Positions 52,743 to 60,108 of a stretch of 64,000 nucleotides of DNA are shown in pieces. A program made the position numbers and the translations under genes. The DNA is from an uncultured Muribaculaceae bacterium. GTDB taxonomy: Bacteria > Bacteroidota > Bacteroidia > Bacteroidales > Muribaculaceae. The notes beneath the pieces were generated by a model. The model did not search any database, was not told the DNA's origin, and saw only the letters and a list, made by a program, of their open reading frames with translations. How positions within the stretch are numbered: the stretch's first letter is position 1; every line of letters starts with the position of its first letter. The stretch covers positions 20,437 through 84,436 of the forward strand of contig CAJTSR010000011.1 in NCBI GenBank assembly GCA_910579035.1, written 5' to 3'.

Positions 52743-53429
52743 TTAGGTACCATTTTTGATGATTAGTCCATTCCAATAAAGGTGATATCGATCTGCGCAC
52801 AATCCATAGGCTCTAAAAAATTCAGAACCACAATTATGGATTTCATTACGAAATAATAATAGCCCCTGAAAATATGATCTTAGAAACAACTTATACTTGA
52901 GTAGGGCTACTCTTCTGTCACAGCTACCCTTAAACTTAGACTGCTCAACATCATATGCGAAATCATAATCCCATGTTTCATCACATTTATTGAATCGAGA
53001 ATTCCAGCCATCATATTCAGGACTAATAAGCCCCAACTTTTTAAGATTAAACTCGAAAAAGTTCCAGAATCGTGATGTGTGATTATCATGTACGAGATGG
53101 CATAGCTCATGGACAAGCACTAAGTCAAGAGATTCAAAGGTCAGTATTGTTTTGAATGCGACTTTTATTCTCCCACTGGCCCGGTTGCAAGTAGCTAAGG
53201 CGAGTCGGTATGAAGAATACGGTGAGAATGCCACAATCTCGGATTCTTCAAATCCGCTTATACCTAAAGTTTTTGATAATTCTGCCAGGCGATTGTTTAT
53301 CAGACATGATGCCGCAATATAGAAATTGACAACCTCCAAAGGTTCGATACTATTTAAATCCTTACAAGGACTTTGCATCCATATTCTTGCCTGAGCCTGC
53401 AAGTCATAAATTGAAGTGTATAACTTCAT
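52743..53429 (-). CDS. YgjP-like (DUF45) zinc metallopeptidase
   Basis: This 228-residue protein carries the core of the YgjP/DUF45 metallopeptidase family. After CNRASGRIKVAFKTILTFESLDLVLV comes the zinc motif HELCH (H107, E108, H111), with the next histidine in DNHTSRFWNFF (H117) as likely third ligand. YgjP-like domains also occur beside restriction and stress genes. Residues 130-228 extend beyond the usual domain with a cysteine- and aromatic-rich tail I do not recognise. It starts 5 bases after the FtsZ-fragment gene stop, so the two are probably translated together. Confidence 0.72.
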   Translation of the reverse strand: MKLYTSIYDLQAQARIWMQSPCKDLNSIEPLEVVNFYIAASCLINNRLAELSKTLGISGFEESEIVAFSPYSSYRLALATCNRASGRIKVAFKTILTFESLDLVLVHELCHLVHDNHTSRFWNFFEFNLKKLGLISPEYDGWNSRFNKCDETWDYDFAYDVEQSKFKGSCDRRVALLKYKLFLRSYFQGLLLFRNEIHNCGSEFFRAYGLCADRYHLYWNGLIIKNGT

Positions 53430-53434
53430 GTTCG

Positions 53435-53839
53435 CTAAAGATTTGCTGAAGTGACAAGTATGACTTTGAATGAATCACCTGAAGTTTCGTCTTTTGTGAT
53501 ACCCCATCTAACATCGATGTCAGGATTGGCTTCCGATAAGAATGATGGGATCTTTAATATTTCCGTCATATTCGGCTGTCGGTTACCACAACGGAAACTA
53601 ATAATGAAATTGGTTATCTTATCAATAGAGTACGGCAGCCCATTAATTGCCTTTGTAAAGGCATCATCAATTTGGTTGTCTATTCCGGTTGTTACATAGT
53701 TCTCACCTTCGGCGGAAAGCACTTCAACCACATCATCTTTATCAAGATTGATGAACCCGTTAGATTCTACAATCGCGTCCAGTTCCTTGATGTCGCCATA
53801 TACCTCATAGCCGTTCCAATTTGAATGTTCAATATCCAT
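53435..53839 (-). CDS. Free-standing FtsZ-like T7-loop plus C-terminal domain protein
   Basis: This 134-residue protein lines up with the second half of FtsZ. GFINLDKDDVVEVLSAEG matches the T7 loop and following helix (E. coli GLINVDFADVRTVMSEMG), with N31, D33 and D36 in the places of the catalytic N207, D209 and D212. The stretch FTKAINGLPYS...ITNFIIS...IPSFLSEANPDIDVRWGITKDETSGDSFKVILVTSA then matches the FtsZ C-terminal domain (FASDNATVVIG...DELRVTVVAT). The GTP-binding domain is absent. Helix 10 and the C-terminal tail are also missing. I start at 53839 because anything upstream reads into the tRNA-like gene. The match was seen by eye, not by search. Confidence 0.62.
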   Translation of the reverse strand: MDIEHSNWNGYEVYGDIKELDAIVESNGFINLDKDDVVEVLSAEGENYVTTGIDNQIDDAFTKAINGLPYSIDKITNFIISFRCGNRQPNMTEILKIPSFLSEANPDIDVRWGITKDETSGDSFKVILVTSANL

Positions 53840-53860
53840 GTCTTTTAAATTAGTTTTTTG

Positions 53861-53950
53861 CAGCCCGAACCGGACTCGAACCGGCAATGTCCCTTCCGGG
53901 GCACTTCCCATCTAATATGAAGCGCGTCTTACCAATTCCGCCACCGGGCT
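53861..53950 (-). tRNA. Leucine tRNA-like gene (anticodon UAG), aberrant anticodon arm
   Basis: A 90-base cloverleaf can be drawn: acceptor AGCCCGG/TCGGGCT with one wobble, D arm GCG...CGC, long variable arm (TGCCCC/GGGACA) and T arm GCCGG/CCGGT with TTCGAGT. The long variable arm and D loop fit leucine. The anticodon arm is 19 bases rather than 17. A 7-base loop ATTAGAT gives anticodon TAG (CUA codons), but the stem has two extra positions (A-G and T-G). It may be a divergent functional gene or a decaying one. No CCA is encoded. Confidence 0.65.
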
Positions 53951-53958
53951 GATATAAT

Positions 53959-54001
53959 TGTACCGCAAAATTATCAACAAGGTATCTCATTTTGCGGTAC
54001 A
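53959..54001. repeat. Perfect 13-bp inverted repeat upstream of the tRNA-like gene
   Basis: TGTACCGCAAAAT (53959-53971) and ATTTTGCGGTACA (53989-54001) are exact complements with 17 bases between. On the minus strand the proximal arm includes TAATTTTG, a -7 box just before the tRNA 5' end. It may be an operator, a recombination site or a strong stem. Confidence 0.65.
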
Positions 54002-54321
54002 CCTTGCAATTATGCCAAACCCGTAAGAATATTTACTATTTCTTTGTAAGCAACCTCAAAAGCATTAGAGAAATTAAGATTCGGATACTACGTCATTAAT
54101 TCTTCGTTATTGAGAACTGATAAGTTTAGAGAGTGAACTCATCTTGACTTCTGTGTCAAATTTTCACTGTCCGTAATGTCAAAATTTTCCGAAGCGGCAG
54201 GTGCCTTTGGGATTTGAAAAGGAGTCGGCAGATTGGATAGCCGACATAAACGACAAATCGTGAGCAGGGTCACCTTCTGAGCAATAATACATAAGACAAA
54301 ACTTTGAGATTTTTAGTTTCA
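54002..54321. other. Gene-free spacer at the edge of the mobile region
   Basis: I see no convincing gene, RNA or terminator in these 320 bases. A short direct repeat of TGTCAAA..TTTTC occurs near 54152-54190. Composition is AT-rich. Confidence 0.4.
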
Positions 54322-54566
54322 TCAATACTCAACTTTGTCAGACTTGTTTTTCCACATTTCAAAGGCTTTTATCGCCTCGTTATCAAGAAGCACCTCAACG
54401 GGAAGGCGGCGCTCTCCTCGTGGCAATGCAAGCTCATCGTATATGAAGGAATCATCGAAGTCTATTGCTTTCGCATCATCTTTGTCGTTTCCATAATATA
54501 TCTTGTCGATATGTGCCCAGTATATTGCACCAAGACACATAGGGCATGGCTCGTCAGAAGATAGTC
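54322..54566 (-). pseudogene. Nucleoside (guanine) deaminase, 5'-truncated
   Basis: The minus-strand frame reads SSDEPCPMCLGAIYWAHIDKIYYGNDKDDAKAI and then IDFDDSFIYDEL, the second half of a guanine-deaminase-type cytidine/deoxycytidylate fold protein, with the zinc cysteines in PCPMC. The first half with the HAE zinc histidine and proton-shuttling glutamate is missing. Homology stops at about 54566, exactly where the regulator gene begins to match. A deletion has joined the two, so this piece has no start of its own (its first in-frame ATG at 54540 is inside the zinc motif) and cannot be an active enzyme. Confidence 0.8.
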
Positions 54567-55463
54567 GGCAATGTCTGGAATGTCCTCTGTCGTTTCTCTC
54601 AACGGTGGCACAGATATACTCGTCTGACGGAGAATGAAGAAAAGGTTGTCACGGAAAGTTTCATCGGCAACCATCTTCAATAAAGCGGAGTTGGCAGTAC
54701 AGATGATACGCACATCGGGGTGTTCCTGCTCCAGAATATGCAGCAGCACCGATTGTTTCTCGAAGGTAAGCAATTGGACATTCTTGATAACCAAAGTTCC
54801 GCCCTTTGCTTCTTGGAAATAGCCCTCAATGCGGTTAAACATCTCGCTACGGTCAGATTCCGGGTCATGCCTGCCCACAAGTGCCGCGCCGCCAGCCTCC
54901 AAGACCATAAGAGGCTTCTGCGTTCTGTAGCTTTGAAGATAAATTTTCCGTGCTATATGCTCTTTGCCCATTCCGCTCTCACCGAAGATTATGCAGTTGG
55001 CATTTGTTGCCGCCACTCTTTCTATAGACTGCTCAATCTTACGGAAGGCTTTACTGCTACGCGGTATGAGAGTGTTGTCGAGTTGAAGCACGATGTTCTC
55101 CGATTTAGCATACTTGCCTACCGTTTCCACAAGCTGCTTGTCGATTGCGGCCCGTTGAATTACGTTGACCGCCCCGCCGTCGCTCATCACTTCAAGGAGG
55201 TCAGAGCCATTAAGGTTGTTTACTATGGCAATAACCGGGAAAGAAAATCCCTCTCCCTTTTGCCAGTTTGCTAACTCTTTTGCGGAACCGTCGGGCAGTC
55301 TGTGGCCTGCCACGATAACCGCTCCCGGTGGTAGTTTCGCCACCTTGTCTTTTGCAGCCTCCATCTTATCAACGGCAATCGGCTCATATCCGGCTCGCAT
55401 GAGCAAGCCCGACATAAGCCGACGGTCGGATTCGGAGGCTTCTACAATAAGAACCTTGTTCAT
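54462..55463 (-). pseudogene. RteB-like sigma-54-type response regulator, 3'-truncated
   Basis: The frame starts MNKVLIVEASESDRRLM, a receiver-like domain in which glycine (G53, VAGHRLPDGSA) stands where the phospho-acceptor aspartate should be. An AAA+ domain follows with FGESGMGKEHIARKIY (Walker A) and LRETTEDIPDIADYLL near the end. The match then stops at about 54566, and the frame continues for ~35 codons in the wrong frame of a deaminase gene. The end of the AAA+ domain and the DNA-binding domain are gone. Similar regulators (RteB) control Bacteroides conjugative transposons. A partner kinase (RteA) is absent. Confidence 0.75.
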
Positions 55464-55610
55464 TTTTTCAAAAATAATAGATGTCAAGCATATAATCTAT
55501 TCTTGTTTTTTAATGTATTATGCAATCAGGTAGCTATTAGGAATTTATTTTACAAGTTACGGTTCCACAAATTTTAGGGTTACAATAATAATAGAGCAAT
55601 TTAGAACCCG

Positions 55611-56132
55611 TTAAAACTCAATTCCGACTTTCATAGAAATGAGATTATGGCTCAGTTTCTCTGAAAACTCGACTGCAACAATTTCGCTATCATATTTCTT
55701 TAACTGTTCCAATTTTTGTAGTTCATAACCTATCGACACGAACAGTTTCATACGTTTATAGACGGAGTATGAAATTCCGGCAGCCGGATTTAGATAGATA
55801 CCGCCATTAGCGTCCTTTGAAACTGCAATCCCATACCCTACGCCGCATTGGATGAAGGGAGTGAATTTTTTCGGTTTGCAAATGCGGAATTTCACATCTG
55901 CAAATAGAGGCACTATCGGTTTCTCAAATAGAGATATGCCAGTTCCCACTCCTGCGGATAAACGCTCATTAAAATTGTAATTACCGCTTACCTGCCATAT
56001 AAACGGTGTACATGAAGGCTTGCTCATGTCAAAGCCTGTACCGATTGTCGTTGCATAAGATATACGTCGGATCTCTTGGGCATGTACGGCTGTCCCAAGA
56101 AATATCAATGCCAAAATAATTATATTTCTCAT
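55611..56132 (-). CDS. Outer-membrane beta-barrel protein
   Basis: This 173-residue protein has a signal peptide (MRNIIILALIFLGTAVHAQ) and about eight alternating amphipathic strands with glycine and aromatic residues (WQVSGNYNFNERLSAGVGTGISLF, FIQCGVGYGIAV, LFVSIGYEL), ending LISMKVGIEF. This is the form of a small eight-stranded barrel. Its start overlaps the stop of the lipoprotein gene by one base (TAATG), so it is co-translated. Function is unknown. It is part of a cargo operon behind a TetR regulator on the mobile element. Confidence 0.72.
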   Translation of the reverse strand: MRNIIILALIFLGTAVHAQEIRRISYATTIGTGFDMSKPSCTPFIWQVSGNYNFNERLSAGVGTGISLFEKPIVPLFADVKFRICKPKKFTPFIQCGVGYGIAVSKDANGGIYLNPAAGISYSVYKRMKLFVSIGYELQKLEQLKKYDSEIVAVEFSEKLSHNLISMKVGIEF

Positions 56133-56856
56133 TACTGTATGTTTATAGTTATCCGTTCAACTATATCCAATGCCGTTGTCAATCCCGACATATCTGTATG
56201 GATTTCGCCATCGCTTCCGTCTGGGCTGCTATGACCTATCAACGTAGCCTCAAAGGTCTTTTTACCCGTTGTCAAATCGACCTCTGCCTTGTAAATGACC
56301 GCTGGTTGTCCGCTTCCCTCTTTGCCACCAGAATAATTTGCATCTCCTTCTTGGGCGTTTTTAGGGAAATTGTCATTAAAGTCTGTGGAGTGATTGACCT
56401 CCACTTTAACTACAAAGTGTTTCAGATGATTTGCAGTTCTGAGCTTCACATCGAAACTTTCACGGGGAGTGGCTCCAGAAATACCGTCCACCACGGGCTT
56501 ATCCTTTGTCGGCAGATAAAGCCCGTCATCATATATTATTCCACGGGAGTAGCACCAGTGCGGCAACGCCTCTTTTCTGCGGTTGCTTTTGCCATTTGCC
56601 AGTCCTGTGTCGCAATCTTGTGCGAAACATACACTGTCGAAAGATAGTTCCCTTTCATATCTTCCAGCCAGATGGCTATTTGTGGCGGGTTTTTCTTCTT
56701 GATGCCTAAGAACACCGGGAAATCATGTAGCCATTCCCGCCCTTGCTCGATGCAGACTTTTATATCACCCTGCTCGTACTCGATCAGATCCTTGTCGCAG
56801 GAAGCAAGGATAATTGTCGAAAGCAATCCTAAAAGAGCAATAATCATTTTTGTCAT
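56132..56856 (-). pseudogene. Periplasmic lipoprotein (DUF2271-like), split by a frameshift
   Basis: Two overlapping frames make one protein of about 240 residues. The first (from 56856) has a lipoprotein signal (MTKMIIALLGLLSTIILASC), then PPQIAIWLEDMKGNYLSTVYVSHKIATQDWQ. The second continues EALPHWCYSRGII and then KPVVDGISGATPRESFDV, all in the order seen in DUF2271-like proteins. They join if one A is added to the run of four at 56573-56576. Either the gene is broken, or this is a sequencing slip or slippage at the A run. It lies upstream of, and coupled to, the beta-barrel gene. Confidence 0.7.
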
Positions 56857-56930
56857 TTCTTTATAGTTTATTTATGTTACTTATTGGGAACATTGAGGCG
56901 AAAAAATTTTGTAGTCCGGATGAACGGATT

Positions 56931-57518
56931 TCAATCAACGAACATTCTGTCTATCAGATTCTCCACTTCATGATAAATTTGCTTCCACCCATTGTCCTCG
57001 CTTATGCATATTCCGTTAAATACGGGGCAATAATCGCCAAGCATTGCTAGATAAGTTATGGATGCCGTAATCATCGCAGATAACGCTGCTATTTCCTGTT
57101 GAGGACATCCTGTGACAGCGCAAACTTGTTTTATCAAATTCATGCCAATCGTCTCCCGCTGTTCCCTTAAAGCTGTAATTACCTCATTGTCGCAGGATAG
57201 TTCCCAACGATATAGTTTTCTTAAAACCGGGTCAGTTCGTAATTGTTCGATATGTTCACGGAACATTTTCTTAACCGCAGGAAGTACCTGTGTCGCATCT
57301 GAGAACTCAAGCGAAGAGTTCAACCAGAAATCATGCTTGCGTATATATGCGGCAATCAAACCGTCTATTGAATTGAAATAGCGGTATATCAAAATCTTGG
57401 ACACCCCGGACTGAGCAGAAACGGCATTGATGCCTATCTTCTCAAATCCGTTTTCGGCTATCATCTGTCCAATCGTATCTAACAGCCGTTTTTCCGTAGC
57501 TTCTCTATCGCGTTCCAT
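56931..57518 (-). CDS. TetR/AcrR-family repressor
   Basis: This 195-residue regulator has the N-terminal TetR helix-turn-helix: REATEKRLLDTIGQMIAENGFEKIGINAVSAQSGVSKILIYRYFNSIDGLIAAYI. The C-terminal ligand domain is all helical. The start at 57518 is set by the helix-turn-helix. It lies 75 bases upstream of the lipoprotein/barrel pair on the same strand, so it likely controls itself and this cargo. Inverted-repeat operator candidates lie between the promoter and the start and further upstream. Confidence 0.88.
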   Translation of the reverse strand: MERDREATEKRLLDTIGQMIAENGFEKIGINAVSAQSGVSKILIYRYFNSIDGLIAAYIRKHDFWLNSSLEFSDATQVLPAVKKMFREHIEQLRTDPVLRKLYRWELSCDNEVITALREQRETIGMNLIKQVCAVTGCPQQEIAALSAMITASITYLAMLGDYCPVFNGICISEDNGWKQIYHEVENLIDRMFVD

Positions 57519-57528
57519 ATTAATGTTA

Positions 57529-57603
57529 CCATTTGGGAACAAAGTTACTACTTTTTTTAAAAACAACAAAGTTTTCATTGGAGTAATTTACTTCCCAATG
57601 GAA
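57529..57603. promoter_or_regulatory. TetR gene promoter with operator-like repeats
   Basis: On the minus strand TAACTTTG lies at 57540-57547. CCATTTGGGAA (57529-57539) sits between it and the start. A related, opposite half-site TTCCCAATGGAA (57592-57603) lies upstream, and CATTGG (57576-57581) pairs with CCAATG (57595-57600). The repeats suit a TetR dimer site. Confidence 0.5.
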
Positions 57604-57772
57604 TCTTTGCAGTATATTCGATGTATAGTGAGCTGTAATAAACGCCTATTTTGGATAATTCTCAAATATACGTCTGTTAAGTTTTAAATAGATTATTCTT
57701 GGTTAACTACGGTATAATTGAATAATATATATCCATAACTATCTATACTCTCTCTTATCCTCAAATATAATG

Positions 57773-57844
57773 GCTGGGGAAAAGAGAAAGGTATCTGGAC
57801 AAATAGAACATACATCTACTCCCTATAATTTCTCTTTCCCCAGC
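57773..57844. repeat. Imperfect inverted repeat in a gene-poor stretch
   Basis: GCTGGGGAAAAGAGAAA (57773-57789) and TTTCTCTTTCCCCAGC (57829-57844) are complementary except for one bulged base, 39 bases apart. The rest of 57604-57962 shows no gene. It could be a hairpin or the trace of a small mobile element. Confidence 0.5.
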
Positions 57845-57962
57845 TCAAATTATCCCTCACCACAAGCATATCCGTATAGCCTTGTCGCTTTTTATAGCCC
57901 CGTCGGTCTATATGCTGTGCGTTGATGATTAGCCGCAGGCTGGTAGTGCGGTTGAGGTTCCG

Positions 57963-58118
57963 CTACGAGAGAAGATTCGTCGCGCTGCTCCGGGCAGGTG
58001 TCAGTGGATCGTACTTACTGCGCAAACATATCTGCGGGGTTATTTCCTCCACTACCTCCGGATTTGGCTGTTTGGCGGCAAGAGTGGGTGTTATACACTT
58101 GTCAGAGCCTTTTCTCAA
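57963..58118 (-). CDS. Short conjugation-region open frame, low confidence
   Basis: A frame of 51 codons from a possible TTG start overlaps the end of the DUF3408 gene. It reads SDKCITPTLAAKQPNPEVV then EEITPQICLRSKYDPLTPAR, then SSATNLLS and stop. The composition looks protein-like. It may be a small natural gene or the remnant of the next transfer gene in the element. I do not recognise a family. Confidence 0.3.
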   Translation of the reverse strand: MRKGSDKCITPTLAAKQPNPEVVEEITPQICLRSKYDPLTPARSSATNLLS

Positions 58119-58506
58119 TTATATCCTTGTATCGCTCGAAGTGGTCTGACAGCACATTGTTGACGAACGATTTGATTGAACATGGCGAATCACTTTCATA
58201 AGATATTATGCGCTTGATTTTCTGAATGAAATCCGGATTAATTTCAACCATCAAAAAACGCAGACGCGGGCGGAGATACGTCTTGTCAAGCAAGAATCTT
58301 TTCCGGTAGTCCTCCATGTCCTCGTCAGAAATGGCAGGAGCAGCTTTGGGCTGATCTGCTTTTACATTGATATTATCCGTTTGGGACTTGGAGCCTGTAT
58401 TCTCATCACTATGTCTGTTTTTAAGTGTTGAGAGGCCAGAGGGTTCATCGCGGAACGTCCGTATAAACTCTTCAGGGTCGATGGCTGGTTCATATACTTT
58501 TGTCAT
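58102..58506 (-). CDS. DUF3408 conjugative-element protein
   Basis: This 134-residue protein has a polar, low-complexity N-terminal half. Its C-terminal half is typical of DUF3408 (MEDYRKRFLLDKTYLRPRLRFLMVEINPDFIQKIKRIISY ... SIKSFVNNVLSDHFERYKDII). It resembles a ribbon-helix-helix DNA-binding fold. DUF3408 genes sit in the transfer/mobilization region of Bacteroides conjugative transposons, normally after a ParA-like gene, which is missing here. The start at 58506 is the ATG before the conserved EPAIDPEEFIRTFRDE. Its presence marks the region as mobile-element DNA. Confidence 0.78.
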   Translation of the reverse strand: MTKVYEPAIDPEEFIRTFRDEPSGLSTLKNRHSDENTGSKSQTDNINVKADQPKAAPAISDEDMEDYRKRFLLDKTYLRPRLRFLMVEINPDFIQKIKRIISYESDSPCSIKSFVNNVLSDHFERYKDIIEKRL

Positions 58507-59682
58507 AGAATTCGGGGTTATAAATTTATGTTTGGGTATAGGCATAGCTGTGGCCGTCAGCGTATCTCCTGACACGGACAGACCGGGCTTCTATCGGTGC
58601 GAGGCAGTGCCGGCACAGACTATGCGGAATGGGTTACAGCTATCTCCGTCGCGCAATGCGACCTTCCTCCGCTGTCGGGAGGGCATCGGCTAAGTGAGCC
58701 GGAAATGGATTTTGTCTTCAGTCATTTTCTTTTTTAATTTTGGATGTAAATTTAGCGGTGTATCTGCCAATAGCCGGTTTTCTTGATCCGGGACCGCGGT
58801 TCCGTTTGCGCGTCGGTGGCCGCCGGGTCCCTTAGCCTTGAAGCTATTAACTATTGATAAATATGTTTGTCATTCATAAAATCCTCAGATCCATTTTCCT
58901 GTCCTATCATAAGGAAATCTGAACATCGTTCGGTAAGCAGTTCCTATATACCATAAATTCTTTGAACTGTACGGAAGGATATTGTATCACCTTATATTAA
59001 GCCTTTAAATAGAACGGAAGATTCTATTTATGACGGACTGATAATCTTGACTGCGGTTCAATGGATAGTTCCGTTATATAGCAGGTAAATCGAACTCCTT
59101 GAAGACAGGTCTGATTGCCAATCTCTATACAAAGAAACAAAATAAAATCCGTTTTGTCAAGTCCTTAAAGTTTACAATTGTTTAGATATTAACCCTTTGC
59201 GTCCGGTTTTCCTCACTTTTCACCGGATTTCCCGAAAACACGGCTGAATTTTTAACATTCTTCGGCGAAATTTTTTTCTCACTGCCATTATCCGGCTTGC
59301 CGAATAAGATGTAAAGCGTCAGAATTTCATTCCAAAATTTTCTCTATGCTTGTAATTGCGAGGATTTTTTCGTAACTTTATACAAGCACCGGTGGGATTT
59401 ACGCCCTCCGCAGGTATGGAACAAGCAGGAGTACGACTATCGTACACCCCGAATGGCAAACCGGGCCGCCATGACGGACTTAACCTCCTGTTTCATAATA
59501 TTAAAGATGTACGTCGGCACATAGCGATATGTCTTTTCGGTTCCCGAAAAGGTTTTGGGTAACTCACGTTCCCACAAAACAACCTTGCCATGTGGAGGCT
59601 GTCCTCCAAAGTCGGGCATCCCAATTCTAAACCTGCGGTTGGCATAGGCTCACTGATGCGTCACCACTTAATCCACTATTTT
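58507..59682. other. Gene-free leader of the mobilization genes, probable oriT region
   Basis: About 1.2 kb with no convincing gene; short overlapping frames on both strands around 59356-59619 do not look like proteins. Between 59340 and 59680 the sequence is GC-richer and structured, with the inverted repeat CTTTTCGG/CCGAAAAG (59533-59551). In related elements the transfer origin lies just upstream of the small mobilization gene, so oriT is expected in this part. Confidence 0.5.
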
Positions 59683-60108
59683 ATGACAAATTTTTTCAAC
59701 AAAGGCGGGAGACCGCCGGTTGCCAACAAGTGCAGCCACCATGTCAAAGTCAGCTTTGACAATCTCGAATGGGATGAACTAACCCGTATGATGGAACGAG
59801 CCGGAACCACCGTAAAGGCTACTTTCATCAAGCAGCTCATCTTCGGCAAGCCTTTCAAGGTTCTGACCACTGATAAATCTCTCGCGGTTTATTGTGCCAA
59901 GCTCTCGGAATTTTTCGCCCAGTACCGCACAATCGGGGTTAACTATGACCTTACTGTGAGAACTCTGCGAGAGAACTTCACCGAGAAAAAAGCGATGACG
60001 CTTCTCTACAAGCTGGAGAAAGCCACCATTGAAATGGCAGGTGTGATGTCGCAGGTAGTATCGTTGTCGAAAGAATTCGAGCAGCAATGGTCGCAAAAAT
60101 CTCGATAG
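59683..60108 (+). CDS. Small mobilization (relaxosome) protein, MobA/MobC-like
   Basis: This 141-residue protein begins MTNFFNKGGRPPVANKCSHHVKVSFDNLEWDEL. The GGRPP basic start followed by a ribbon-helix-helix-like VSFDNLEWDELTRMMERAG is typical of the accessory protein that melts oriT for the relaxase. The start at 59683 is chosen because the conserved part begins there. It overlaps the relaxase gene by 22 bases. In CTnDOT the corresponding pair is mobA-mobB. Confidence 0.82.
   Translation: MTNFFNKGGRPPVANKCSHHVKVSFDNLEWDELTRMMERAGTTVKATFIKQLIFGKPFKVLTTDKSLAVYCAKLSEFFAQYRTIGVNYDLTVRTLRENFTEKKAMTLLYKLEKATIEMAGVMSQVVSLSKEFEQQWSQKSR

Noticed and set aside
53840..53911. A longer N-terminus of the FtsZ-fragment protein
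   Set aside because: Those codons translate the tRNA-like sequence, so the downstream ATG at 53839 is used.
53861..53950. tRNA 3' end as the integration site of the element
   Set aside because: I looked for a second copy of the tRNA 3' sequence near the integrase and found none. The integrase lies about 9 kb away beyond several rearranged genes.
59356..59619. Short overlapping frames on both strands upstream of the mobilization gene
   Set aside because: The composition does not look protein-like and they overlap antiparallel. The region is better read as a structured leader or oriT.
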